64,000 nt of DNA, taken from the NCBI GenBank assembly GCA_037576215.1, contig JBANDB010000005.1, forward strand, positions 3,968,001 through 4,032,000. The letters are read 5' to 3'. The stretch comes from Armillaria gallica. Its lineage: Eukaryota; Basidiomycota; Agaricomycetes; Agaricales; Physalacriaceae. This document shows positions 1 through 12,411 of this stretch, piece by piece. How positions within the stretch are numbered: the first letter of the stretch is position 1; each line of letters begins with the position of its first letter. The position numbers and the translations under genes were made by a program. The notes below the pieces were generated by a model. It did no database searches. It was given only the letters and a program-made list of their open reading frames with translations, and had not been told where the DNA came from.

Positions 1-1886
1 TCTTCGAGGCGGGTACATCTCATCAGAAAATGATGAGGATCCGACCTCGGAATTGAAATCTTGGGAAAATGAGGTGGGTACAAGATCATATCGATCTACC
101 ACCCCATAGTTGAGATGATTGAAAGAGAATGGTGATGAGGGCGAGAAGCTATTCTCAAGATAGGATGAGGATGATGTTCCACTCGCGCTCGAGTCCATAC
201 GTGGGTTCGCTGAGAACCAATCTTGTGTTCCCCATGCGCTTTTGCCAATCATGCCTATGCCACCCACTACCGCTTCGTTCCTCCGGTGTTGGAAGGGGGA
301 AGAATGAGAGGAACTCAGCAAATAATCAGACATCTGAGACGATGTCGGAGACCCTGTCCAGGCATGATGTGAAGAGTGAACGGGAGTATCAAGTCCTGAA
401 GACCAGGCCTGGGATTGAGAGTCAATCTCCGACTGCGACGAGTTCGCAAGAGCGGTAAGTGAATCAGGAAGAGGGTCAAAGGGAATCAAATCCATGTCAT
501 CATCATCGGGAAGGACGGTTGTTGAAGGAACAGTCGGAGGAGTAACCTTCTTGACAGAGCTTCCGATGAGCTTGAACGGTTTTACAACGGGGTCGTCTTC
601 TTCCCCGCCCGAACTAGCCTCATCCTCAGACGGAGCCGTGCTTTGTGGAACGCTCTTTGTCCCGCCCCGTAGTAACCCTTGACTAGTGTTCCTCCTCTTT
701 CGCCGGTGCGTACTAGGTCCCGATGTCGACATGGAAAGCTGGTCATCCGTCGCAGCTCTAATAAGGACTTTTGAACCATCGGCGCCCTTCTTCTTTGCCG
801 CATTGCGCGGTTTGTATCCAGCTGCCATGTACAGCTCCGGGAACGCATTACGAAAGCGGTCCCTAAGGTCTGTTGACCGCCGACCTTGTTCCTGGAAGAT
901 AGGATCCTTCACAATGGTCGCCCAGACCGTGCCGTGCTTCTGGTAGCCAGCTTTGAGAGCACGGTCCTCCTCCTCCGTGAAAGGCCGCCGCTTTTTACTG
1001 CGCGTTTTCTCAAAGAGGGAGGAGCCATCGGGAAGAGTAGAGCGAACTTTGCTGGAGAGATGTGTGCGCGCGTTGGGATAATGTTGTTTGTAAGCATCAG
1101 GGAAGTAGGTACGAAATCTAGACGCGACATGAGCTATACAACTATGAAGGATGTTTCTCGGGGGAAAAGGTGACGTTCATGGACGAACGACGGGACCTTT
1201 CTTTCCAGCAGTAAACACGGCTGTGAAAACGCAAAGACAACGCGTCCAAAGGTAACGTCGCTCATGTTGCTTTCGAAACACCCGAGTATCGCGGCAGGAA
1301 CGAGAGGCCGGACCGTCTGTCGTCCACAAAAGACACCCAAGCCCCGGAAGTCATAGTAACAGATACTCACCGGTCCTTAAGGTCAACTGGGGAGCGGTTA
1401 TCAAATTTGAGGTCGGGATCACTCAAAATTGCCTTCCAGTTCCCAACACCGTGCTAGAAGCTGCATGAGCGCTCGCCATCAATGAGTCACAGCCGGAACA
1501 CTCACCTTGTTGCACCCGTCAACAAGCATCTGCGTTTCTTCGGCTGACCATTTCTTCCTCAGTTTCTTCTCCGTCGCCTGTGGCCAGTCGTCATTCTCAG
1601 CATCCGCTGATATCCTCCTGAGCTTGCCACGTTTCTCTGGAACGAGACAGGTCTCAGCGACATGAGATTCGAGGCCCGTATCATCGCGGAAGCTAAATGC
1701 TGGCACGAGTTTCGGAGATGAAGGAAGCGCCAATGAGGTCCTGCGATGCTTCAGCGGTGAAGCGTGAAAGGTTGAAGTAGATGAAGCCGGGAATGGGGCC
1801 TTGAAGGAAAATTCTGCTGTCGAGGGTAGTGAAGAAGTGGTGGCAGCATTCGTTGCTGTCGCCGTCGTTGTGGCCGTATCCATCAT
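1..1886 (-). CDS. Double Myb/telobox DNA-binding protein (3' end outside window)
   Basis: Probable nuclear double-Myb DNA-binding protein of the Tay1/Teb1 (telomere-repeat-like) type. The N-terminal ~110 residues are low-complexity. Repeat 1 begins KKWSAEETQMLVDGC and ends in SPVDLKDRFRTYFP. Repeat 2 begins RRPFTEEEDRALKAGY and ends in STDLRDRFRNAFP. Both ends match the telobox theme VDLKDKWR. A Ser/Pro-rich acidic tail follows and stays open to base 1, so the stop lies outside the window. I join three exons: about 1886-1503, a short middle exon (about 1450-1371), and about 1106 to the edge. The second intron is long (~265 bp). The reading frame opens at a TTG at 1889; the first ATG is at 1886 and the next at 1883. 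Fold call is confident; the telomeric or histone-promoter role is inferred from family members. Confidence 0.75.
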
Positions 1887-2478
1887 CAACGCAGTGACTA
1901 CGACAGTCGCTGTGAGCTAGGCAGAGTGATCACGTCGCCCTCCGGGCCTCGACAAAGGATGAAACGAAAAAAACTGATGCAGACTGTCGTCCTTCAATGT
2001 AATATAAGATAATCTCGCTTATTGAGGTCGTGATTCCTACAGCAGGTCGAAATCTGACCTGATACACGCTGCTGCTGCTGCGCCTCTGCGCGGCAGATAT
2101 TGATGAGATAGAGTATAGGTGAAGATGATGGTTAGAGGGGAAGTTGCCGCACAGGCTGCCCAAAATGGTGCTATTGAATTAGGAAATCACGTCCCAAAAC
2201 TGCATTTTCTCTGCAAATATTGGAAAAATCGTGCAAAAGTACACAAAAACTGTTTCCATGCTTTTCTCGCGTTGACTTCAAGAATATCTGACAATTAAAT
2301 TCTGCCTGCTCACAAAGATCCATCATCCTCCAAGATTTCGCTTCCACAATTTTCCACGTGGTTTACTTGCCTGTCGATGTCATGAACTGTCATGAAGCGC
2401 AGCACGGCCCAGGGCGGTCATCAGGTAAACTTAGGATTTCTAAAGAACGAGTACAGTACATTGAACCATTATATGTAT
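1887..2478. other. Intergenic, upstream of the Myb gene
   Basis: This is the gap between the 3' end of rpn9 and the start of the Myb gene, so it should hold the Myb promoter. I see no conserved ORF, RNA gene or repeat. Confidence 0.5.
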
Positions 2479-3993
2479 TTATGAGGCAATCATCACCTCG
2501 GGAGCGATACGTTGTTCGACGGCACTCAACTTGTTGACCCATTCTTCTAGCCGTTTCGCAACACCACCAATCTGTTCCCTGGAAAGAACACGAGGTTGCA
2601 CCCAGGTGATACGCGCTTTTTGATCCACCTGGTCTAGGGACCCACGGATGAGCTTCAGGCTAGACGCAGCATGTTAGCGGGAGAGAGATCACCGAGGGCC
2701 AAGGTAGACTCACCTTAACGCCTTCATCACCAGATGCTCAACCTCATCTAGGGGCAATCGTGTCTCTTCTGAGATAGTCTGGAAGCTCATCGTTCGATTA
2801 TCAGCATGCCTTTTGAACACAGATTCAATCAGTGCCATGAGGCAAATCTTTTGACGGAGGAAGGGAAAGTTCTCTTGCAGGATGGGCTGTAAAAGAGATC
2901 GATACGTGATAGTCGGAGATCTAAAGCTGAAAAACTCGTACCTCTTGCGGGAAGAGGGGAGCTAGGGCCTCAAATTTACCTATACTTCCCTCGTTGAACG
3001 TGAAAAGTAATTTCTTAATCCATTCATGAGGCGTGCCATTTAGCGCGTCAAGAATGGGATGCATCAACTGTTTCAATTGTACCTTAGTCAGAGAACACAA
3101 GAAGAAACGACGAAATAGCATCAAACTCACGAGTTCGCCGAAATTGTAGATGCTGTCACCTAGGAACGCAGAGATGCCCAAATCATGGGCCCTCACCAGC
3201 CTTTCTTCTGGTGTCATGTCCGTTGCAGGATCGACACATGCAAGGTACAGCAATGAATTCCGGTAATACGGCGCATATTCTGCCTTGGCCTATACACAAA
3301 ATATCAGTACCTGTAAGACTAGATTGCGGCATCTTGAACTCACTTTGTAATAGTCAGCGGCCAACAGGTAATACGCCGCGTTGACACCATTGTCTACGCC
3401 TTCAAGGTTGTCAAGAACTTTCCATGCCGAATCCATGTCAGTCCTTGTCCCCTCGAGGTCACCATACAGCAATTTCGCATGCGCAATTGTTGTAAGAAGT
3501 AACACATGAGCCTCTTTGGCCTTCTCCGTGTCAATTCGAGAGAGCAGCGAGGTCAGGAACGTCAAGTGATTCTGGGGATCTGACAGCAAAGAGTAAGACG
3601 CCCTCAAGGCGCGGAAATGAGCTGTGGAAATGAGAACATACTATCAATCTCCTTCGATACCTTCACACCCATCTCAACGAGCCTCAATTGGTTGATTTTA
3701 CTCTCAAAGTCCCGTACGAACTGTTCGAACACATGGACCCGGAACGGTTTCGATGCTGGGTGGTCGAAGAATTGAAAGAGCTTCAGTGTTAATTGATGCC
3801 ATAGCCTGTATAAGCAGTTGTAAGGTTAACTGATATGGTTCCAAGGGAGTAGAACGCACTTTCGTGTGTGCAGCGTTCGAAACGATTCAAAGAATGGATG
3901 CAGCTCAGAGGGGGTGCCAGAGAGCGCGGCGGCAATAAAATCGTCCAGGACGAGCTTGGGAGGTTTGGGGGCATCAACGGCCATTTCAGCCAT
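2479..3993 (-). CDS. rpn9: 26S proteasome regulatory subunit Rpn9 (PSMD13)
   Basis: Non-ATPase subunit of the 19S lid of the 26S proteasome, a PCI-domain scaffold protein. Joining seven exons gives about 404 residues, close to human PSMD13 (376) and yeast Rpn9 (393). Family landmarks occur in order: LWHQLTLKLFQF near residue 46, the helical repeat with HAKLLYGDLEGTRTDMDSAW near 155, YNFGELLMHPILDAL spanning an intron near 245, and the PCI winged-helix end with LPLDEVEHLVMKAL and ITWVQPRVL. The start at 3993 (MAEMAVDAPKP) is the only ATG that joins exon 1 in frame. Introns are 45-65 bp with normal GT-AG ends. A GACGCGTC palindrome lies 45 bp upstream of the start. No lesion is seen. Confidence 0.95.
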
Positions 3994-4841
3994 GGTGGTC
4001 GTAGTTACTGTCGTTGCTCAATGCTGTCGTCGGACGTGACGCGTCGAGGTTGTCCTTGTTTGGCACGGGCGCCAGCCAAAATGGGCACTCAACGCCGCCA
4101 CGTGGATGTCACCTTTCTCAACCTTGATTTATATTAATTAATCCATTCAAGTCTTCTTAGTGTGTCCTTCAATTTATCTTCTGCCGTTTACGGCGTTAGA
4201 CACTGTTTGTAACCGCAACTAAGTACTTGCTCAAGTTGGATGAGCAGATCGCCTCCACTGTATTATTTTAGCTCCATATGCAACTCTATTTTCTACTCAA
4301 ATGGTATTGAGCATAAATGTGAAGATCCTTCACTTCCACCACATTCCAACTCCAGCGGTCCTAATCAGATCCTATACCCGGACGCAGAGGCTACTTTTCA
4401 CACCAAAGTCCGACACCCAAGCTTGAGTGATCCTGGTATTTGGTTACCACGCCATTCTGTCAAACAGATTTTTTGTACCCTCTTTCGCAATTTGTATAGA
4501 GAACATCCGCATAAGCCTTTGCGCGATTCAAAAAGTACCGTTACGTCAATAGTTGTCACCGTCGAATGATAGGAGTCATAAGACGGCTTTATTTAAGTAC
4601 ACAACTCACACCGCACCTTAAGGGGAAAGGGCAGGACCTCAGAGAATACTGTGACGTGCCCTATCATCTGGCACCTATTATATGTGCGTTGGCAACCGTA
4701 CAAGGTAGCTTCGGTCTGTCGCCGGTATTTTCCTGGTGTTTTCCCGGAGAAGATTGGCCACTGGCAACAGCTAATAGAATACCAGGAGCAGAAAACAAGT
4801 TGTAGTACCTGGGCCATAAGCTACTGTTTTACTTGACGCTA
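3994..4841. other. Intergenic between rpn9 start and beta-mannosidase stop
   Basis: Roughly 850 bp. The part nearest 3993 should hold the rpn9 promoter. The rest is the 3' flank of the beta-mannosidase gene. Several short ORFs occur, but none has a recognisable domain or splice structure. Confidence 0.5.
4038..4045. promoter_or_regulatory. MCB-like palindrome GACGCGTC upstream of rpn9
   Basis: Perfect 8-bp palindrome containing the ACGCGT core bound by fungal MBF-type (APSES/KilA-N) factors, 45 bp before the rpn9 ATG. The same 8-mer sits about 47 bp before the SHPRH-like gene. The sequence is seen; function is inferred. Confidence 0.3.
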
Positions 4842-7779
4842 CTACGGAATAGCAAAGGCCTTCTCACGCCCTAGAAACGCAACCCGCAACTCGTTCTTGT
4901 CGATCAACCTGTTTGCCTCGACAGTCCTCTTCTCTCCCGGCATCAAATCAATAGCATTATCACTCCATGCGACGTTCGATTTCGTGGTCAGAAACACGCA
5001 CTTTGCAGGCTTTTCAACGTGCAACTCGACCTTGTTTTCTGTCACCGTTACCTTCAATCTTGGATCCGGAAGAGCCAGATATTTATACGGCTGGGGCCAA
5101 TCAACGTAGCGCGCTAGGACCTTCCCAGACCTGTCATCTAGGAGCCGCGCACCAATGACAACGGTCGCATGGGCTCCAGGGCAAGCAACGGAGATTAATT
5201 CGCTGGTCTGATTAGGAAGGAGAACGACTTTATGCTCCTCGGTTGCCGCCCAGTTACTTTTGAGGTCCACAAACTGTAATTTCAACGTAGCGAGACGTCT
5301 TTTCAGCGTAGAGTTTGACGCCCAGATATCCAGTTTTGCGCCGACCGCTCTGGATGTGCCAAAGTCATAGAATTGACGTGGTCGGTCGGTCGGCCGGTTC
5401 TTCGTTACAGTGCGCAGGAGGCCAATCGCGAATGTATCCAGGTGTCGCTTGATGGTGTAATAAACCGGTTTGGGCCGCAACTGCATTGATGTCAACTCGG
5501 AAATGAAATGAAATGAAAGGACGATATAACATACAAAATAATCAACGATCGCCCACGAAGTGACGGGCCAACAGTCGTTCAGTTGCCAGACGAGGACGCC
5601 GGACGTATATTGTTTTCCACGACCACCCCATCCTCTCCTCCACGACTGATACGCAAATCCGACGCTTTCAGATTGCATAACCTGCGTTCTAAACGCATAC
5701 GTCTCCAAATCCTCAGTCACTCTGAAGTTATCGTTCATCGCAATGGCGAAACGTCTCTCGTAGCTTCCTGCGCGACAATGCTGCGCCATCAACGTACTTT
5801 GTGCATGCCATTCTTGGGCTGGTGCGCCGTCCATCCAATACTCGATCGTACGCATTGACGGTAAGGATGGCATGCCGAATTCGCTGACGAATCGCCCACC
5901 CATCCGGTCATATTCTTGGTACGGCAATTCCTTGCCTCCCCAAATGTTCCACTGATGAACGTCCCCGACGGTCGGATCTGCTGTGTCCCAGCCTTGCCCA
6001 CCATATGGAGATCCGCGGTGGTATGGGATAGGAGGATCACATAAAGCCTCGACTATAGATGGTAGCACGTCTTCGTAAATTTTGATTGCGGGGAACAGCT
6101 TCACGTCTATGAGATATACGTGGGGTTAGCGCTGTAATGGAGAGGCGCAGTAGACTAACCACCCCATTGAAGAATCATCTGATAGTCCTCGTTGTTTCCA
6201 CAAAATAGCGCTATTGACGGGTGATGCCTGAGTCGCTTTACGTTGTCTGTGGCCTCTTTGCGAACAGACGCGACGAACGCCTCGTATGCTGGGTACACAC
6301 CGCATGCGAATTGAAAGTCTTGCCAGACGAGTATTCCCAATTCTGACATATTGATGAGCAAGAGTAAAGGCAACAGGAAAAATACAACAGGCCATCGCAG
6401 ATATCGTAGAAACAGTCCGGTTCATAAACCCCTCCGCCCCATAGGCGAATCATGTTCTGGTTGCCGTCGCGCATCAGCGTAAGCCAGGCCCGGTAACGTT
6501 CCGGTGTCAGCGTGGTTAAAAAGTTATCCGCCGGAATCCAATTCGAGCCTGGGAAGGACATGAAAATGTTACACAAGGCTGTGAACTGAATGTACAGACC
6601 CCCCATGAACATCCTAATCCCATTAATCTCAAACAAAAAGGTCGTCCCAGTGCCATATTGATCAGGTTCCGCGAGCTCTTCTTGTATAAGCTTGACGCTG
6701 CGAAATCCAACTCGAATTGTCTTTGAATCGATGACATCTCTGTTCTAACCAATCGATAAGGTCGCGAAAAATAGAAAGTGGAGCTGAATTTACCGGACCC
6801 AACAATTCTATGACCACACGGTAGAGAACCTGGTCCCCATAGCCGACCGGCCACCACAATTGCACTTGTCCGGGCGTGAAACGCCAGTCCACAGACCTGG
6901 ACTTTGAGGAGAGCTCCTCCAATTCAATCTTAGCACCTTTAGTATCTCGTAATGTCACCTTGATAAATGTTGGTAACGCCGCGACCCCGAGAATGTCCAC
7001 ATCTACTTTCAATCTCGTAGCTGCGTTATTCGTGTCGGTGACTGATGCGTGAGTCCACACGTTCCCAATTCTGGCTGTATACCTTCTCAGAATGATAGGT
7101 CGGAATGGTCCACATGTCATCAATTCGGGTCCCCAGTCCCAGCTACAATATATCAGATGCGGAGGGATGCGATGAAATCCGGGAGCTTACCGCCAATCAT
7201 ACTGGGCCTTACGCACGTAGACCCTGCTTGGATCTCCGAGGTTTGTCGACCCTGCGCGTACCTTGCCGTGTTGTTCTTCGAGAGATTTAGCAAGCCTCTT
7301 GGCAGATTTGAAGTGGAGAAGAAGCGTGTTTATAGAGGCCGTCGGTAAGATGGGGACAACATGGGTCTGGAACATGTTGCTCGATTCCAGAATGATTTCA
7401 TTGTTCTGTTGTAGGTACGTGAGTCGTGATGCCAGCACGTAATTGGTGATTCAGCACTTACCAGATAGACATCGCACACTGTATCCAAGCCCAGAAATTC
7501 CAGTTCAGCTTGAGTGTGTCGTCCTTCTCCCGACTTGAAATCGAATGTGCACTTGTACAGCCACTCGACTTCTCCTACCCATTGGACTTCGTGTTCGGCA
7601 AATCCGCGGTACGGATCCGGAATCAGGCCGTTTTTCAACAGCTCGACGTGTATCTCGGACGGATACGCTTGTGTGGAGCGCCAGCCTGTCGTCGCGACTT
7701 CACCGACGATGGGAAGCTTCGGGTCCCGCTGCTTCCAGGACCAGTTGGATTTGAGTTCAGTATGGATAGCGTTTAGCAT
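4842..7779 (-). CDS. Beta-mannosidase, glycoside hydrolase family 2
   Basis: Exo-acting beta-mannosidase that releases terminal beta-1,4-mannose from manno-oligosaccharides. About 840 residues from nine or so exons. The N-terminal jelly-roll shows SEIHVELLKNGLIPDPYRGF and WVGEVEWLYKCTFDF; the TIM barrel carries the GH2 acid/base in CGNNED and the nucleophile Glu in VSEFGMPS. The start at 7779 (MLNAIHTELKSNWSWKQRD) fits intracellular fungal enzymes. An in-frame ATG at 7863 would add a weakly hydrophobic leader but fits the family less well. An in-frame 54-bp intron lies inside the last large open frame, between AIVDYF and LRPKPVYY. One join, ICD to ELGILVWQDF near 6385, works only with a GC donor (G|GCCTGT), which is weak. 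The neighbour upstream is divergent Nic96. Confidence 0.9.
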
Positions 7780-8924
7780 GGAGACTGGATGGGTAATCCG
7801 AGGCGACTGCAGACCTATATACAAAGCACATAGAAGAACATCTGTTCGGACCGCTGATAGCATCTTGCCGGACCGAACTGGTCTAACTTGTCATGCTTAT
7901 CGGATATTGTTCATTATATTGTTGCCCAGATGTTACTTTGAGATTCGCCCCTGATAACGCGGGAAGATGTTATTGAAAAGAAAGGCGAATAACGACATAG
8001 GGTACGTACCCTATATCTTGAATCTGGGTGTGCCCTGAGGGAAGAGCTCATTTTTTTCCAGCTCCAAGATCTACTAGATCAATGGGAATATGACAAGGTC
8101 GACACTTTTGCTTGTATTCCGGATAAACATTCCTGCGATGACGTAGAAATCTTCCAGCCGGTAATACTAAATGTTATTGAAGCCCGAAGTCGTCCAATTC
8201 GAAATAGTTTAGTCGGTGCATGACGTCGTTCAACCCCGGTTTCCCTCTCACGTCCTGTTTGAATAAGGCTGTCTAAAGCTGCCGTTCATTCTGAACGATT
8301 TGTTAGGTCATGGTCGGAGCTCACCATTCCTTACGAAGCAATATCAAGCCCTCTTTCTTGAAAATTTCAAGGATGTCAATCGTCCTCTTTTTGAGCGAAG
8401 TTCCCTTTCACTTGGTGCTGCAGAAGCTCAACATGTTCCACGTAAATGGCAGGCGATGCATCGTTGGCAGAAGACGTGGGATACAAACAGGAAAACATGA
8501 ATGTCGTTGGACGCAAGTTAACTTGTAAGACCAACGTGAGAGTTGTGAGAGTGACACTGAGCACAATATAAGGATATTAGTTTTTAAGCTTATGTGACTT
8601 TTTCTGAAGACCCTACTTTATTTAAACCTGGTAGAAGCTTCTAGCATGATTTATGGTGAGCGTTTTGGCTGGTTTCGTGAAGTTAAGTAGAACAAGAAGA
8701 TCGAGCAAGTGGCTGTGCCTCTGTTTCGAGAGGAAGCAACAGGTAAACACACCTTGTCTTTCTACCACCATCACCCAACCGTCACCTCTGTCCTGTATTA
8801 AGGGGTGTTCGAGCCTCGTTGCCTTATATAACAGTGGTAATATTGCTACTATTCTCTGATTTTCTCCAATTTTTACGATTTTGGTGGCTTGCAGGCATCT
8901 AGGGACACCCAGTAACTGGACAAA
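7780..8924. promoter_or_regulatory. Divergent promoter region, beta-mannosidase / nic96
   Basis: About 1.1 kb between two divergently transcribed genes. It must hold both promoters and 5' leaders. A CRE-like TGACGTCG occurs at 8221-8228 (7 of 8 bases of TGACGTCA). No ORF here shows protein conservation. Confidence 0.4.
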
Positions 8925-11900
8925 ATGGCCTCTGACCTCTCTGCTTTGTTGACGGCATCGAAAGGGCTCACGTCTCATTTGTCGCGGCCGGAACTTCCCT
9001 CAGTCAACCTCTCGCTTGACCAGATAGAAGCCCAGTCTCGTAGACTCGTTTCGCGACAACCAGGGAGCTCGAATGATGTTGATCGCGCGTTGGTAAATTC
9101 CTTGTCTCGTGTAACAACGACTTACAAATTTTGGCAGAAATTATCTCCTTGCCCAAGCTCGTGTAGATGCTCCGGCGTTGTCAAGCTCCATAGCGCATCT
9201 CAACACCTCGACCACCTTTTCGCCTTTACAGCCACTCCAGGACACAGATGTGGCGGGATATCTTCGCCACGCGCATGAACAGACGTTGATTTCCACCATT
9301 GAGGAGGGGCGACGGGAAACACAGGAAGATTTCTATCGTATGCTCGAGGAACGGACAAGGAGGGACTGGGAAGCCAAAAAGAAACGCGTCTTCGAGGAGT
9401 TGGGAGGACGCGTCAATGTTGAAAACAAGGCCGTCTCTGAACTCAAAAAGAGTTTCCATGGGAAGAGCAGCCTTATTGTATGTGTTCATTTCGCTAGATT
9501 TCTTGTTGCCTGATGTACTGTATAGTCAAGCTCGACACCAAGCCTCACACTGCAAATGCAAAACAGGATGATGGCCTACGACCGTGTGGTGACCGAGCTC
9601 AACGCTGCACGTTTGCGCGGTGTTTCATTCCCAATCGTTCACTCCTTCACGGACGTAGCAAATTCATTAAATGACGTATGTCTTATTCTACTCTCCGTTT
9701 CTTAGCCTTCATGACAGTCACAGCCCCGTTCCGCACAAATGGCCCAAACCTTCCAAACCCTGGCGAAAATAACTGCTGAGCCGCCTGCGCTGCCGCCAGT
9801 CGAACATGCAAGTGCACATATACTTAATTCTCCCTTGTTTGAACGGAAACACGCAAGAGCATATCTTGGTGATCCAGAGTCTCGGGATGCCATCGCTCTT
9901 CGACGGCAAATTACAAAAGGAGCACGAGAATCTTTGGAATTGCAGTACTGGGATGTCATGGATCGGACAGTGCAGTCGCGGCCCACAGAGGCACTCTTGG
10001 GTGGCGACCCAAGCATATCAAACAAAGTCCGTGCATTCTTATTTGTACGGTACTACAAAAATGGAGAATGGGAAGAACGGATCGAGGTGTGTTAACTTGA
10101 TACATCTATATTTATGTCCTTTGTTAATGCTCATTGTAGCTTGTGGCTGGGCAACCATTATGGGCGCGACTATTTTACCTTGTTCGGACAGGCCATTTGG
10201 ACGAAGCGTTGGACGAGGCTGTACAGTTCCAGCAAGCCATCGAAAGGCGTGAAGTGAGCTTCGTCAGTCATTTCAGGACATGGGTTGAGTCACCAGATCG
10301 GAGGTAATAGTACTCTACTGTTGTGGCGATTTTATGTTTAACAGTTCATCATCGTAGGCTTCCTAAAGCTCATCGAGATCATCTGCAATCTGTGTTCAAC
10401 GCTCACATGTTGCACTCCGCTGCGGCAGATCCGTTCAAACTCGCGCTGTACAAGCTTATGGGTAAACTGGAGCCGACGCGACGGAGTGTTCCGCATGTTA
10501 CCACAACGACGGAAGATTGGTTGTGGTTCCAGCTTGCCATGGTGCGTTCGCCTCGGTGTGTAGACACTCATTTAATCTAATATAATTCGAATAGATCGAC
10601 GAGGAGGAAGACGGCGGATTGCGTGGATTTGCTGAAGTGATACTTGGATATGGTGAGAGGCAATTTGATAGTGGTTCGAGGAAGGGAGTCTGGGCGAGTG
10701 TCCTCCTCATGTGTGGACAGTTTGAGCGGGTTCGTCGCTTCGCTCTTCACATCAAATGTTACTGATGGTATCCTTCCTAAGGCCGTTGCAGCTCTTTGGG
10801 AAGATCAGGAAACAGAGATCGAAGCGGTTCACCTTGCTATTGCCTTGGCCTATCATGGGCTCCTTCGGGTACCCCCTCGGGCAGAAACCTCTGAAATGAC
10901 TCCATGTATGTCCATGTCTTTGTCACTGACTTGCCGAGATCTTAAAGTCCTAATATTTAGTGTCACTGCCTCCTTCGTCGCCACCTGCTTTGAGCATTTC
11001 CACAATAACATGGCGCTATATGAGACAATTTGTCAAAATGGACGCCAAGGAGGCATTGCAATATGTTTACTGTGTCTGTTTAACCGCGGACCAGGGCGAA
11101 ATTGGAAAGGAGCAGGTAGAGAATGCCTGGGAACTTGTACGGCGTATAATCGTCCTTAGCAACAGTGGACCTGGTTGGGAGGAGCTCGTCGGAGGCTTCA
11201 GGCCCGACGGTTCAAGATTCGTACGTGTTTGTTGCCCTAAGACCCTTTGCTACTTACTTACCTGGTGGAAAGAACGGTGTCATTGAACAAGGGGCGAGTC
11301 TGCTGAAACTAGACGATCTTCGGCAGTACAACGAACAGATCCTAATTCGTGCCGCCAAAAACTCGGAAGAAAACGATCGGATATCCGAAGCTATAAAGCT
11401 GTATAATCTGGCAGGGGACTACTCTACAGTTATGTCGTGCCTCGCTCAGGCCTTGGGTAGCACGATCGCCCGTCCAAGCCCTGATGAAAAGGCGCGCACA
11501 ATTGAGAAGACGGCAGCCAACATTGTACGGCATTATGAGCGTACAAACAGGGCTGCTGGGAAGGATAAGGATGCAGTTATACGTCTGCTGAAAATCCGGG
11601 AGGCTGTCGACGCCAAGCATGCTGGTCGACCCGAGACCGCGCTTCAGGTGGGTTTTTATCAACTTCCGCTGGACCACGCTGATGGCATCTTCCTCCTTTC
11701 AAGTGCATGGAGACCACAGACCTCATTCCGTTAGATGGAGACGTGGCTAAAATTACGCGTAGGGCCGAAGAATTCAAGGAGTTGCATGATTCGCTACAAC
11801 GAAATCTGCCGACGTACATTACGCTTACAATGGATGCTCTCGCTGGTATCCATCAAAAAGTCAAGGGATCCCTTGTCCCCGACGCTACCAGGCAGATGGT

Positions 11901-12074
11901 ACGTTTTCTGTTGTTAAAAATTGTATGTATGCACTGACTTTATGTCCAAAGACTCTGACTGCTGTGAGAAAGAAATCCAGGTCGTTGATGGTCTTCGCCG
12001 GCATGCTCAAATATCGGATGTCCCCAGACGTGTACTCTTATTTGGCGAGACTAGACGTCGAGATTGCACTGTGA
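8925..12074 (+). CDS. nic96: Nucleoporin Nic96/Nup93 (nuclear pore inner ring)
   Basis: Linker nucleoporin of the inner ring of the nuclear pore complex, needed for pore assembly and anchoring of the Nsp1/Nup62 complex. About 800 residues over roughly 12-13 exons. The N-terminus (MASDLSALLTASKGL) is followed by the typical RANYLLAQARVDA stretch and VAGYLRHAHEQTLISTIEEG. The long alpha-solenoid contains LVAGQPLWARLFYLVRTGHL, YMRQFVKMDAKEALQYVYCV, IEQGASLLKLDDLRQY and SEAIKLYNLAGDYSTVMSCL, all usual Nic96 signatures. The first intron needs the donor GTTGGT at 9089 to keep frame, giving the Ala-Asn join of RANYLLA. The stop is TGA at 12072-12074, after LDVEIAL. An AATAAA lies about 60 bp downstream. 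No lesion is seen. Confidence 0.92.
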
Positions 12075-12411
12075 TCTATTGCTGTAATGCATATACCTTT
12101 TTTATGTTCCTTCCACTGATATGACAATGCGCAAAAATAAACTGCGGAGAATGTATAACCGTCACCACGCTACTTCCAAACCGATCCCTACCTCTCAACT
12201 TAAAATGAAAAATGCATGGTAATTATAACGAAAAGCGAAGTGATTGTAGCATGTGCATAACGTTTAACTGGGGGTGTGAATAGCGAAGATGTAGACCAAG
12301 CAGCAGACGGAAGTAATATTCTTCCGCTTGAAAAGTTGTCATGAAGATGAGAATAAATGAATGAGATGGGGGTATCATCGTCCAATGAACGTACAGTGAC
12401 AAGTGCAGCAA
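12075..12411. terminator. Convergent 3' regions of nic96 and the Msb1-like gene
   Basis: A 337-bp gap between two genes that end towards each other. It should hold both 3' UTRs and polyadenylation sites. AATAAA is present on the + strand near 12136. Confidence 0.35.

Noticed and set aside
1930..2163. Minus-strand ORF of 77 codons upstream of the Myb gene
   Set aside because: No domain, no conserved composition, and it lies where the promoter is expected.
4240..4836. Cluster of short overlapping ORFs on both strands
   Set aside because: No frame carries a recognisable motif; probably random frames in an intergenic region.
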